A DNA stretch of 64,000 nt from Sitta carolinensis. Its lineage: Eukaryota; Chordata; Aves; Passeriformes; Sittidae. The notes under the pieces were generated by a model. The model made no database searches, had not been told where the DNA came from, and saw only the letters and a list, made by a program, of their open reading frames with translations. The stretch lies in assembly GCA_032173965.1 (NCBI GenBank), contig CM063283.1, forward strand, positions 79,300,743 to 79,364,742. The letters run 5' to 3'. The stretch's first letter is position 1. Every line of letters starts with the position of its first letter. The translations under genes and the position numbers were made by a program. Shown here in pieces: positions 1 to 12,300 of the stretch.

Positions 1-262
1 GGCACGGACTGAGGGAGCCGAGCTGCACCCCTGGCACAGACTGATTTCATCATCTCTTTGGACCGGTGGGAGGTTTTTTCTTTAGTATTGTTCATTTGTT
101 GTGTTGGGGAATGCTTGGCCTCTTAAATAAACATCTTTTTTCCACTTTCCTATAAGGACATTTTTTTTCTTCTGAACCAGTTGGGGGAAGGGACATTTAG
201 ATTTGCTTTCTAGAAGGACCCCATTCAGAAGTTCCTTCCCAAATTTGCCTTAAACCAAGACA
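1..262 (-). mobile_element. Solo/partial ERV LTR (U3 part), cut by window edge
   Basis: Read on the minus strand from position 262, the block starts TGTCTTGGTTTAAGGC and continues leftwards past the window edge. It matches the first part of the plus-strand LTR at 39097: over the first ~89 positions I count by eye nine substitutions (mostly transitions) and one 1-base gap. The TG start and the shared U3 identify it as the 5' portion of an avian ERVL-like LTR. The TATA box, R and U5 would lie outside the window. An AATAAA at 126-131 on the plus strand is incidental, because it is antisense to the element. No coding sequence is attached. Confidence 0.75.
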
Positions 263-844
263 GCTATCATCCTGGAAAATGCCAGGAAACACAAAAAAGC
301 ATTCTGTAGCTGAAAGGTTTCATGTCTCAGAAACAACTACATGAGCAAGGGGTTATTAAATTTGCTATAACTGATTGGTTTCAGTTTGTGCAACTTCCAA
401 AGAAGAAATGCCATAAGGAAACTTAGTGATGGCTTATGCCATGCAGTACTACTGTAAGACAATGAAGTGTGTGTAAAATATTATGTCTCTAAACAATGTT
501 TTTCCCAAACCCAAAAAACTATTTTCATGCTTGACTCCCCATTCTACATGAATCTCTGAATTCAAAGTTTTATATAAATCAATATTGTCTGCATTTGTTT
601 TTACTGCACTTCATGGTATAATACATCACCATAAGACAACTTATTTACGACATTAAATGCTGTAAATTACTATAAAATGAAGCAACCTATCACAGTGTGA
701 TGCTGGAATTTTAAATCACTGATATTTCCTGGTTCCCACACTGATGTTGTTTTTCTTGAGCCTCTGGTGTCAGATGTAATTTTTAATTTACATAATATGC
801 CTTAAATTATTCTGTTATCAAAAAACAGCAGGCATAAACATGAT

Positions 845-880
845 CACACACATGCACACACACCTGCGAATATATATATG
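845..880. repeat. Short CA / TA dinucleotide tract
   Basis: An interrupted CACACA run is followed by a TATATATA run. Confidence 0.7.
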
Positions 881-1638
881 TAAGCCATCATTTCTGAATT
901 GAATGAAAAGGAAGGGGTTGAACTGGTAGAAAAAAAATCACAAAACATATCACAATCTTCATTTAAATTGGTCTAAAAATATATTATATAGCTTAACCTA
1001 ATAAAGAAGAACCTATGTGTATTTAATAGGTTTTAAATAATGATCTTAATATCATTAAGTTGAGCTCATATAATTTCCTTCTCTGTTATAACATCATTAT
1101 ATGATTTAAGCATCTTCCAGGTATGTCAGAATTGTCAGACTTTTCTAAGGTTTCTTTTCTGTGCCACTAGACTAAGACTAAGTTTAGAACTGATTTTCCC
1201 CCCTGCTTTTCGTTGTAATTTGTCACTGAAAATAAACAGTTTGACTTGGCAAAATCCTTAAAAAAATTTCTTGCAAGTTAAATTGATCTAGACATGTTTC
1301 CCCTATCTGCAGTGTGGCGACGCTGTTTACTTTAAGTCCATTTCTGCTATGCCCTAGTGTAGCCAGGAGCCCACAGCTCTGCAAACAGGCAGAGGCTCCA
1401 CACAGAGCTGCTAATCAACGACTCACATTAGTTAGAGTACTAGTGGATTAGGACAACGTGTTTGCAAAATGTCAGGTCTGTTTGTTTTGAGGCAACATGA
1501 GCTACTTCTGAGGGAGTTTAAAGATTAGATGAGGTCCTGTGAGGAGAAAGAAACAGGTAATTTGTTTAGAATTCTTCATTAGAAACATAGAGTAAAATAT
1601 AATAAAATCAGGACTATCTCAAAGAATCTGAAGTCCGG

Positions 1639-1741
1639 CAAAAAACCAAAACCAAAATCAAAACCAACCAACCAACCAAAAACCAACCAACCAACCAAAA
1701 AACACAATCCCCCCCCCAAACAAAACAAAACCACAAAAAAA
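1639..1741. repeat. CCAA/CAAA low-complexity tract
   Basis: CCAA units are repeated from about 1662 to 1698, flanked by AAAACC and CAAAA runs and a run of nine C. On the minus strand this reads as TTGG/TTTG, the same composition as the GT-rich tracts near 34.4 and 53.2 kb. Confidence 0.85.
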
Positions 1742-2654
1742 CTCCTTCTGCTTAAGACAAGATACCAAGGATATACTTGATTGGAGTACACAAGGAAGGG
1801 ATTTGTTTCACAAAGTCCATTTTTCTGTGGAGTAGAAAATTGATTTATTCTTACTTCAGATTTTATTATTTTAGTGAAGGCAAACAGGGCACATGCACTT
1901 CTCACAGGGAATGAATAGTCTCTATTTTAGAATGAAAAAGTGTTTTGTATGTCCAAACCAGATTAGCTATCTGTTAATTGTTTAAGAAGTAGATAAATGA
2001 CTAAACTACCTCAATGTCAATATGTATTTTACACTCTATATTGAGATTAAATCTGGTGTGTGGCTACTAAGTGTGCATCTGGAGGAACTGTGCTGGATCC
2101 ACTGACAGAGGAACTTGGAGCAACGAAAGGCAGAGACGGGTCCTGGCACCTGGCTGATCAGACACATCAGAGTCCCTCCATCTCTTACACCTTATTTGTG
2201 CTGATCACACACAGCATCTGAAAGAAGATCCCCTTCTCTCTTAAAGGTGAGAGATTTTTCAGGGTCAAGTGGGAATCTAATGAGCCAGGATTAAGCTTTC
2301 AGAGCAAAAGCAGACCTTCTCTAGAGTTGAACAGGAAATATATTTCAGCCCTCTCTCACAGGCTGTTGCTGACCTCATTTACAGAAGTGCTTCCTTAGGA
2401 ATGGCTGTTTGCCCCTCAACCTTCGGAGGTAGTCCTAATAGCAAGACATTTAATTTTTAAAGGCTGATGGATCTTGTCCTTTAGGTCCATCTCCTGGTTG
2501 CATGGGTCCTAGGTGATGGACTGACACTCCCATTACAGGAGTTGTACCTGTGCTGCTCCTTGAAGAACATAAAAGAGAGTGTGGAGACTAAAGAATTTCA
2601 GTAAATCCTTCCTGTCTGTCCAGCGTGACTGAGGTCTCAGCTGATATTTTTGCC

Positions 2655-3108
2655 TGGCTTTGGACCCCACATTTAAAAAAAGATTTGAACCAGTATGATA
2701 GAGTCTGGAAGATAGCTACTATGGCCAGAAATCTAGAAAACTACTGCTTGTGAGGAAAGTGAGGAATTCAGCTAGTTTCATTGGCAGGACTGAAAACTAT
2801 AGGGTGCCAAAATAACAGCCTTCAAATCTATGGAAGATTATGACAGAAAAGAATAAATGAACTGTCTCCAATGGAAGAGCTAAAAAGAAATATGTTAAAT
2901 TGCATTGAAGGAGATCTAACTTAGACACTCAGAAAAACTTTCCAGCCTTGAGGCTATTTAGGCAAGGTAACGGATTGCTCTAACAGGATGTGAAATCTCT
3001 ACCTTTAGTTGCTTTTAAGAACAGATTAGATAAACATCCGTCAGGAAAAGTTTAGATATAGTGACCCTCTCTTCAGGAGGGAATTTCCACAGATGAATTC
3101 CTGAAGTG
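2655..3108 (+). mobile_element. Ancient CR1 LINE 3' end (amniote type)
   Basis: The order of recognisable CR1 ORF2 C-terminal segments is kept: a 'ggaccccacattt' start, 'gaggaaag' (2752), a 'cttcaaat' segment near 2820, an 'agaaaaactttcc' segment (2931) and 'aagaacagattagataaacatc' cut short near 3015-3037. The last part fits the CR1 tail that precedes the 3' terminus. It is much more diverged than the other CR1 copies here and has many small gaps. I infer an old insertion, possibly shared with other birds or reptiles. It encodes nothing intact. Confidence 0.65.
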
Positions 3109-6100
3109 TAAGAAGTTTTTCAGCCTCATTTTCCATGACTTTAACACATCTCAAAATGTTATGTTTAAAGAATTTATGAACTCATTAATACAGAAGTACA
3201 CATCATCCAGTCATTAATGTTGCATTATTTTTAGAGTTGTTTTGATGTTTTCCTCTTTGCTCTGTTTTATCACCAAATAATCCTTCTATTGCTTAACAAA
3301 TGCCTCCTTTAAGAGGTGCATAGCAGAGCTGCATGTAACTGTAAGACAGAGCAAGACCCTGCTATTATTATTATTATTTATGAACAATAATACCTAACGT
3401 ATTACACAGTTGTTTCTCTTTGGCTGAGAGAAAAGAGTCCATTTACAATATAAAATTAACATTAATCCAATAAATAGGATAATTGAAATTTAAACAATAT
3501 GCTAGCTATTAAAAATAAGTTAAATATTTTTCATTTTTTGTAGTTACAATTCTACTTGTTCCAGTCTTATTTCTGGAACAATAAAATATTGGAATGAATA
3601 TAGAATAAAATCTTGGAATGCCTGCCTTACAAAGGTATTCTAGTTAATTTATATTCTGCTTAAATATATGCTTATTCAATGAGTTTGGATTAAGAAGGAA
3701 TACTTTCCTTTTTTGACTAACGTTAATTCAGAACACATAGAAAGCCATTTATCAACAGATGCTTTTTGACACCCGATAAAGTCTGTTCATCTAGACATTT
3801 TTTTTAAAGCATACTTGTTTAAACATTCTCTAATGCATAAAATACGATAATTCTGCACAGCTTTGAAAGTGAAAATGGCATTTTAATCAGCAGATGAGAA
3901 ATTGTTTACTTTCCCAAACGATCATGGCTATGTAATTTGTTATTTATACAGAACAATGCTGCAGCTCTGTGTTCCAGAAATAAAAAGAAAAAAGGTAAAG
4001 GACATAGAGATGCCTTTTGGATGCTCAGTGGTGTTCATGAGACATAGAGATATATATTTGTATATAAACTTTAAACACAGGTCAGTAAGTTCTTCTCAAA
4101 AAATTGCACAACAAAAAACTAATCACCAGAGAAGGAAGGCCAAAGACGAACTTATCCTTCATACAGTAGCAGGTCTATTATTCTCTTTAAAATAAATGTT
4201 CCATACAGTAAATGACATAGATATTTTTCTTAAATGCTGCTGTATTAATAACTTAAAATAAATTAGTCAGAGTGATTTTAAAATGGTATCTGGGCCTAAA
4301 ACAGTGTTGAAGGACAGATGTTTATAATCACTAGTTCTCCTTTGTATTAATTTTTTCCAAATGTTTCTTCCAAGCAGGTACCTAAGATTCTGGTTTTAGT
4401 TAAGGGAAATTCAAGCTCAAATGATATTCCAGATTTTACAAAAAAACTTCGATTAGAAGACTCCATTGACAGAAAGTTTGTAAAGTCTAGCAAAAATAGC
4501 AAATCTGTAGAGAAAAGAAGCATCACTCAACAATGACAATGCCAGTTAGACAGAGATTTAGCAGTTTCCTTTTGAAAATGAAAAAATATAAAGTATCTTG
4601 TGCCAGGTATTCATAGAAATATGAATAACAGTGACTGTGTGCTACTGCTGGCAAAGAAATTAATTGTTATAGCTGTCCTAGACTAACTATTATATTAATC
4701 AGAAATTCTATCCTGTTTTTTCATGCACTTCTCCTGATCTGAACTGTGAGAAGTGAAAGAAAAACCAATAAAAAACCAAAATCTTTTCTGCAGAAGTAAA
4801 AGGAACACAAAACATACAAAGATGACTGAAATAAATTGAAATATAATTATTGTTTTTATGTCTGTTTAGATTTAAAATGAATTTTAATACTTTAAAAATG
4901 AATTATAGTCCTTGAAAATGACATAACCATTATTGCACCTGAATACATGACCTTGTCTTTTTTTAATCTTTCTAGTTGAAAAAAAAAAAAAAAAACAACA
5001 AACCCAGACCTATCACTTTAAAAAATTAACAAAAAAAAGTTAAAAAGATAAAATTCTTAGCAATTGGTATTTTACTTTTGTAGAGAATTCATCACAAAAA
5101 TTCCCCCACAAAAATCCCGAAGGCAAAAATGAAATATTGAGTTAACTTTCATATTAATAGCTGAAAGGTAATTAGTTACTGTTAAATATTTGGTTAGGTA
5201 AACTCAATATATACAAGATTATATTTATTTGTGGCATCTCAATCCTATCTAGTGAAAAGATGAAGTTTAAAAATATTCCACAAACCAGATAAACCAGGTG
5301 AATTTTATTGTAAGAAAAAATATATGTTGAGGAGTTGTGAATGATCAGTAACTACTGATGCTGTCCTTTTACTTAGTGCAGTGGAGCATAGTGAAATCAT
5401 TTCAGTGATGCACGTGGCAGACACACAGCAGAGAATCCTGTGAGGAATCTTTCTGACAGGAGCCCTGAGCTGGTGCATACCTGGTGCCAAGAGCTGTCCT
5501 AGGGGTGAATTGATCAGGTGATTTCAGGTCTTATTACACCCTACCTGCAACACTCATCTGCTCATGCTTTAATTTGCAAAATGTGCTTGTGCATCTCAGA
5601 CACTCTGTTTTCAAAATTTGGAGCAGAAGTGAAAATTCACATTGATTACAGTTTATGTGGTTACAGGTACCAACATCTACAGCAATTAAATTACTCTTCT
5701 TAAGTAATAAAGGATATTTACATGCAAGGGATGGTGACAGTTCAGACAATCCTTTCTACTCCATTTTTGTGCTTGACCGTACTTTTTAACTCACTACACA
5801 TACTATTTTTACTGAAGACTTACATAAGTAACCTCATAAATGAGTCAGGCTGCAGTGTGAGCAAGAGCTGCTGCAAGGCATGTAATGGTTAGTCCAACAC
5901 ATCGTCAGTCAGCGTGAAACTCTGGTATATTTATTACTGGGTAGACGAAAATGGGAGAAAGAAGATAAAGAATTTTAAAACAAATATTTTAGATGTGTGT
6001 GTGTTTGTGTGTGTGTGCGCATGTTATATCAGAGCTGTATTTCTAATATGATCCAGTCAATAGTCCAGTTATTTAACATTTACTTTTTCTTATTTTTGTG

Positions 6101-8350
6101 AAAGTGTCTAGCATACTGTACATGTTGGTAAAGCTAAATATATGTTCCATTTATTTAATCACTCTTTCACAGCTGAAAATTGCTCAATAAATTAAAGAAG
6201 GTGTTAGTAAAAACTAAAAGAAGCAGGATATATTGACAAATTATTTTGACAACCTACCCAGATTAAATATTGTAACACCATGCAAGAAAAATGCTCACAT
6301 TTTATAAGGACACTTTGTTCTTACAGCCAGTGCACAGCTCAGAAAATTTAGATCATGATGACTTAACATGAGAGGAACATAAATGCAGTACATTTCCTCT
6401 ACAGTCACTTGGAATCAGTACAAGGATCCAAATTTCTTGTGACATCAAAAACTTGAGATCACAACATATAAAAAATTAAGAATATCCTCAGGCCAAATTA
6501 AATGTCTTAAAGTGGCAATAGATATTTTCAATCTTTTTCTACTCTTGCTGATGTTTTGACATCTCAGCAAAAATGGTTTTTGCTATTACTTCTGATAGGT
6601 CTTTGGGGGAAATTGATTTAATTTGGGGCTTCTTTTAGTTGTTTTGGGTTTTTATCTTAATGTAATTTGATCCTAAAATATGTTCACACTGATAATCATT
6701 TTAGGATCATCTTAATAATTAAAACTCTTGTGAAAAATAATTTTAGAGGTCTTCATATCTATTTAAGAAGAGCTCAGTAGCAATGCTTCCATGTACAATA
6801 ATATCCTCACTTTTCAAAATCTAATAGCCCAAAGAAAGGAATAATTCTTGCGTGGGTGTATAGGTGTATAGCCAGAACCACAATAAAATGCAATTATAGA
6901 ACACCTCAGCTCCAGTTCCATTTAACTCCAAAAAAATCCCTATGAAATTGTTTTCAAGTGTACTCCCAAAATGTGTTGTAGGACGTTAAAATGCTCTGTT
7001 ATGGCACAATTTTTTGTAAAATAATATAATTACAGATCAACATGTGCAGGACTCTGTTAAGTGTCATATTTAAGACCAAATATATTTACATATTTAAAGT
7101 TTGTGTGCAGCTAAGGTATTGATATTATTAAAAGCTTTCAGGTTTCTTCTGCTGTTTTTGCTTTCACATCAAAATAATGCTACTACCTGACACTAGCCTA
7201 GGAAAAAATAAAAACCGCATCTGAAAAAAAAATCCAAAACAAATCCAACTCACAAAATATTAGCCATTTTGCTTATTCAAAATAGTTCAAAACCAAGCCA
7301 GAAATAGGACATTTTTCTTCCAGGTGTATCAAATTTGTTAAAGAATAGTATGTGCTTCTTGCTGTATAAGTCAGGCAGTCATATTAAGAAAGCTACTTAC
7401 CGATGAGTTAAAATTTGTCTAAAATATCCATAATATCACATGAAAATGTTTTGTTGAATGATAGATTTTGCAGTGCCCCCCCACCCCAGTAACTCAAGTG
7501 TTGCTTTACCACAGGAAATGTTAGATGGAAACTCTCTATTTTAAAAGGGAATGTTTTCACCTAAGAAAATGTTGATATTTTACAAATATTGTAGCTTAGT
7601 GTTAATGTAATACAGTAAAGATGAAAAAACAGTGCTTTTTGCAGTGATTGATTTTATCTTTTGGAATGTAATAGCAATCTGTTTATTTAATCAGGACTCT
7701 TATTGTAGTACTTGAACCACATGTGTCCTAATTTGATATAAAAATATCAGGGTATTCATAGGAACTTACTCTAAAGCAGTTAAACTCAATGCATTCCAAG
7801 CATGTAAGATACAACATATGGATTACTGTTCTCTAACCTTATGAACATTTTGCACATGTTCAGGAAAGCCCACTGGATAAAATTTATGTATTGCTAATGA
7901 TTTTTATTGGCCCCATGGCCCAAAGTGGTGGCAAAATGCCCAGGACTTTGAAAGAATCCTGTTTTACTTCGTAGTCAGCATGCAGAGAGCCATAAAAAAA
8001 ATAAAAGGCTTGATGGAAGTCCGAATGCTTTTTAACTGGCAGAACTGAAGCTGCTTATGCTATGCAGCTTTTTGTTGTCAGATCCCTAAAGCATTTTTTA
8101 GGGGATAAGGGGGAACAACCCATCTCAACATATTAACAATGACATAAGGAGTGATGTTCTTGAGCTGATATTTTCCAACCATTTCTTGGAGGATCTGAGT
8201 GGAAAATCCGCATAAGCATAAATAGAGAGAGAAGCAGAAAATCTTCTCCATGTGGGACCATTTGGAAATCTCTCTGTTGTAGCTCAGTGTCAAAGGTTCG
8301 ACGTTGGCACAAGGCCAGTGCCCCTATGACGATATACTGTCCCTGGTATC
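3109..8350. other. Unique AT-rich DNA, no gene seen
   Basis: It holds a poly-A-rich patch near 4979-5040, a TG microsatellite (5994-6021) and a 12-bp inverted repeat (6668-6709). The 97-codon frame at 3902-4195 has a Lys-rich, uneven composition and no recognisable domain. Minus-strand frames at 8078-8369 lie next to the LTR-like block at 8351 and could be part of its internal region, but they resemble no retroviral domain I know. Confidence 0.45.
5994..6021. repeat. TG microsatellite
   Basis: A (TG)n run with one TTTG interruption, ending in GCGC. Confidence 0.85.
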
Positions 8351-8542
8351 TGTTGTGAGATGTGACCAAAAACAGAGCAAAACAGTTTCTAATTTAGAAA
8401 GCAAAAGAAAAAAAAAACTTTATTACTTATAATATGCAAAGAAGACACATACAGAAGGACATGGAAACTTTAAAAAAAAGCACTCTTCCTCCCCCCCCAC
8501 CAGTTCTCAACACAACAAAACAAACTGAAAATTCCCCATCAC

Positions 8543-8608
8543 GTTACCACCTTTTAGATAATTAATCTTTAGTCTATTACCACCCTTCCGATAATCAGTA
8601 CTCAGTTC
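8543..8608. repeat. Imperfect 33-bp tandem duplication
   Basis: Two adjacent copies begin TTACCACC and share GATAAT in register. About two thirds of positions match by eye. It lies inside the LTR-like block. Confidence 0.5.
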
Positions 8609-8773
8609 GTTGAGGAGAGATAGGAGTCCTTCTTGCACCACATCGTGGCGTCTTCCTCCATGTCCAGTGCTCTCACCACTGTGCATGGACCAGAGCTGTT
8701 TCTAGGGTTTTTCTTTTTAAAGATGCTTTGGTTAGTTCCAAGAAACGACAGCTTCTCAAATTTTGGGACACCA

Positions 8774-8791
8774 GTCCCAAATATTTGGGAC
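8774..8791. repeat. 18-bp perfect palindrome
   Basis: GTCCCAAATATTTGGGAC is identical to its own reverse complement. It is flanked by a repeated TTTGGGACACC motif with a 22-bp period. Confidence 0.9.
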
Positions 8792-9284
8792 ACCCCCCCA
8801 ATATTACCCCTGGGGCCGAGGGGCCTTGAGAACAGAGCTCTTCCTCTCATCTCTGTTCACACTACTGTCCACTCTTGGCTCCAAGCCAATGCCTCTCCCC
8901 AGATACAGCTTCTATGTTACGGAAAAGAAATGAGTCCGTCCATGGCTATACAAAAAAGTCCAGCCAAAGGCCACTCCATCATCTCCTCCCACCTAGGATT
9001 CTTTTCAGCATTCTCTGACATCTTCTACTTGCACTACAAACTTTCATCATCTTTGCTTAGTTTTTTCTATCTTTCTTCTTCAAATTCAGGAGGATTAGCA
9101 TTTATAAAGTTTCCATCATTTACGAAAAGGGTTAAAATCTTGGGCTTTGTTTCCCCAGAACTCTCACAGTATCTTTGCTGCTGGGCACTCTTCTCACGCC
9201 ACCCCCCCATACTCCTTCGGCCGTGCTGTCTAGTGGTTGATATCAAATTTCAAGGTGACGGAGATCACAGACACGGTTTCTCAG

Positions 9285-9328
9285 TTCTCTCTCTCTCTCC
9301 GGGGGGAGGGGGGGGGGGGTGGGAGGGG
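9285..9328. repeat. CT run followed by G-run
   Basis: A (CT)n run passes directly into a G homopolymer interrupted by single A and T bases. The G-rich strand could fold into a G-quadruplex and the region is prone to slippage. Confidence 0.85.
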
Positions 9329-12300
9329 AAAAGAAGGCTGTCTGATGCCTCTCAAAGTTCTTGTACTCTCTCCACCCTTCCATCCTGCAGGATTTTTCCT
9401 CTCCCCCTCTGTGCCCAAGGTTCCAGCCTACCTCACCCAGGCCGCATGGCTTCCCCTCCCCCGCCCAGCCAGCCGCTGGGCAGGGGAGATCCCTCCGTCC
9501 TCAGGGACCGGAACCAAGAGAGAGCTTTCCGGGGAGCCCTCTGCTTTTAACCCCTTGTGTTCTCAGAGGCGGATCCTTGTCCTCAGTGGCCACACCAGGT
9601 GCCAGTCTTTAAACCTGAGCACTCATTGGTTTGACAACTGAAGTTCAAAAAAACTCATTTTTTCCAAACTACGACACTCAGTATCTTAAGGATGCTGTTA
9701 AAATTTTTGGGTGGGGATATGGGTTGAAACCTATTTATTTATTTATTTTTATTTATTGAAATTTAGGATATTTGGCTTTCTACACCATAGTCATCTGTGG
9801 CTGATCCTGAGGATGCTAAGGCACATGCGTATTCAAATGTTAATACACCTTCAAAATACACTAACATTTGTAGAATTTTTCTGCAGCTACAGCTTGGCAG
9901 CTAAGAGAAAGGAATCAACTAATGACAGGCCAGTTTTCATAACAGTTCTGTTGACAGAAGATTGAGTCCAGTAGCTATGAAAAAGAGAACAGGAGAACTT
10001 TGCTAGTCTCTAAAACTCCATAAATATGAAACAATGGTCACCCGTTCCCATTTTCCTGGATTCTACTCTCAATCCTGATGAAAAACTTTTCTAGCCTTAC
10101 ATTGCTGTACTGTGAGAAGGGTAATAAAGTTTCTCTTGTGAGTGTTATGCCATGGATAAAAGCCCAAGAGTTGTGATAATTGAAAATTTGTATGGAAAGA
10201 AAACTGGGAAAGCTATTCAGATTTAACAAGTTACAATTATAAAAACCAAGATGAACTGTAAACTTCACAGAAAGATCTTTAAAATTATTGAAATCAACCA
10301 GACTGCCACCATTTTTAGGTATGTAAAAGAGGAATTTGCATGCTGTAGTTGATTATGTATAGCTGACACAAATTAGACTTGATGTAAAGACTGAGACCAA
10401 AAATCTTATTTACTAGTTGAGTAAATATTTTGAAGTGGTACATCCCAAAAGACATTTACAGATTAATTTATTTACAATGCTGAATTTTGGGGTATTTTAA
10501 ATGAAATTTTCAAAATAATGACTAAGCTTTCATTTGTGTTCATATAAGCAAAAAAACCCCAAAACTAATCAGACCCCAAAATCTGTTTTACATACCTTAA
10601 ATATTTTGATAGTGAGATCGAGTTCTTGTCTACTGAAATCAATTCCAAGGATAAGGCATTCTACACTTTGTTTTGTTTTGTTTGGTTCATCTACATATTT
10701 TTAGCTTTACAGTTATATAGAACTATCTTTTCTGCTGCCTGTCTGAAAAGGACCTGAAAGTTGAAAAACTGTATGCACCTTCAACTTCCTCTGTATCTAC
10801 TAGCCCATAAACCTCAGAAACATAGCATTCATTCCTAATACATTGGCCACTGAAATTTGTAAAGACTGGCCACAAAAGCCAGGGGATCTTTGCTTTAATA
10901 AACATTCCATGTACCTCCTTGACATGCTTTGTGAAAACCTTTCCAAGGTCTTAATACCTAAAACACTCTAAGTTGAAAGGAATATAAGGCAAATAGGTAC
11001 TTTTATAAATTTGATCCATAGATTCTATCTAAATATAAATTCTTGAACCTTACTAGTTGAAATTATTAGAAAAGTGGGTGGTAGTACCTTTGATAGTAAT
11101 AGCTTTGCCTTCAAAAATTTTGGTAGGGACAGACAGAATATCTGCTTGTGCTGATTACCTTGGCTTCTGCTGTACGTCATTCATATTATACTTTCGTTAG
11201 TTCCCCAAAAGGATCTGCAAAGTTAACAGACTTATTTATACATGCATAAACTGGGATTCAGCCTCACTATGTTTGAAAACCTGACAGATAAATCAAGAGT
11301 TATGTCTGGTGCAAACAATTCTCTTCTTCTCTTCAAGGGAACATCAGCTTCAAAGTGAAAACTGGTTCTAAGGAACCTCCATTGAGAATGTCTTTTAGGA
11401 AAAACACAAAATTCTTAATATCTCTAATCAATTTATAATTATCAATTATTTACTATTCACATTCTGCGATTTCACTATGTTAAAGAAACCATTAAAAATT
11501 AAAAAATAAAAAAGAAAAAGAAAAGTAAATTATAGCTCATATTTGGAAATCTTTGATATAACTGTGCCTTTTCCTCAATTCAAGTCTAGGCTTCTATGTT
11601 TAACCAGCAAATATGAAGCGAGAACGCAAAATACTTTCAAGTAGACAATTTTACCATTCCTTGTCACTAAAACTGTAGAACTCTTCACAATACTTTAAAT
11701 TTTCTAAGAAGTAATTAGGAAAACTTTGGCCATTTGGAGAAGGTTATTACTAGTTCTCCTGAATTCTGCACAGTAGGACTAATAAAACAAGAATGAAATC
11801 ACATGAGGTGACAATTATTCCTTTTATAATTATCAGCATTAGTACTGAAATAAAAATGATTCTAAGTAGAGGGAAACAATTTGCAAAATCTGGAAGAGAT
11901 TTTTCATTTCCATTTCAAGAACACAAGAAAAAGACAAAATATATGGTAATATCTAAACAATTTGCACATATCTAAGGGAAAACTAAAACTGGTAATTCAG
12001 AATGGGTTTTAAAATCAAAGCTTGGGAAAGAACAAGAAAAGACTTATTCTTACCTCACACTGGATCTACAGTATAGTTTTAAAGACATGGGAAGTTCATG
12101 GGTCTAAATGTTATTCTTGTTTTTTAGCATTGCAGATGAAGCACTCTGCAATAAATCTTTAAGCATATTCTGCTGAGTCCTTAATACTCTATAATGAGTC
12201 AAAAATAATAGGAACTCATCTGATCAACTTTAAACACATATTAGAATGAAATGAATGGCAACTAAAAAGTTCTTTGTAACTGTAATATATAAAATAAAGA

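Larger units (their letters stand above)
263..2654. other. Unique AT-rich DNA, no gene seen
   Basis: It contains a short CA/TA run (845-880) and a CCAA/CAAA low-complexity tract (1639-1741). The part from about 2040 to 2650 is slightly richer in G+C but matches no repeat family I recognise. A 108-codon minus-strand open frame at 1579-1905 owes its Gly/Phe/Trp-rich middle to the CCAA tract and is not a gene candidate. Confidence 0.5.
8351..9636 (-). mobile_element. Long G+C-rich LTR-like block (tentative ERV LTR)
   Basis: On the minus strand it opens TGTCAAACCAATG (from 9636) and can be closed with ACATCTCACAACA at 8351, giving TG...CA ends. A TTAAAAG TATA-like element lies near 9545, followed by a CpG-rich stretch. 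An AATAAA signal sits at 8419-8424 just before a T-rich and GT-rich end, the order expected of U3-R-U5. It stands out from its AT-rich surroundings: the 9180-9600 part is strongly G+C-rich with a G/C homopolymer run and a CT run. No target-site duplication or clear tRNA primer-binding site was found, and TATA to AATAAA is over 1.1 kb, which would make an unusually long R. It could be another kind of promoter-bearing retroelement. Both boundaries are approximate. Confidence 0.45.

Noticed and set aside
126..131. AATAAA on the plus strand, first read as an LTR poly-A signal
   Set aside because: Comparison with the LTR at 39097 shows that this LTR runs on the minus strand, so the motif is antisense within U3.
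1579..1905. 108-codon minus-strand frame with Gly/Trp/Phe repeats
   Set aside because: Its distinctive middle is a translation of the CCAA low-complexity tract.
3902..4195. 97-codon plus-strand open frame
   Set aside because: Lys-rich AT-driven composition, no domain, no exon context.
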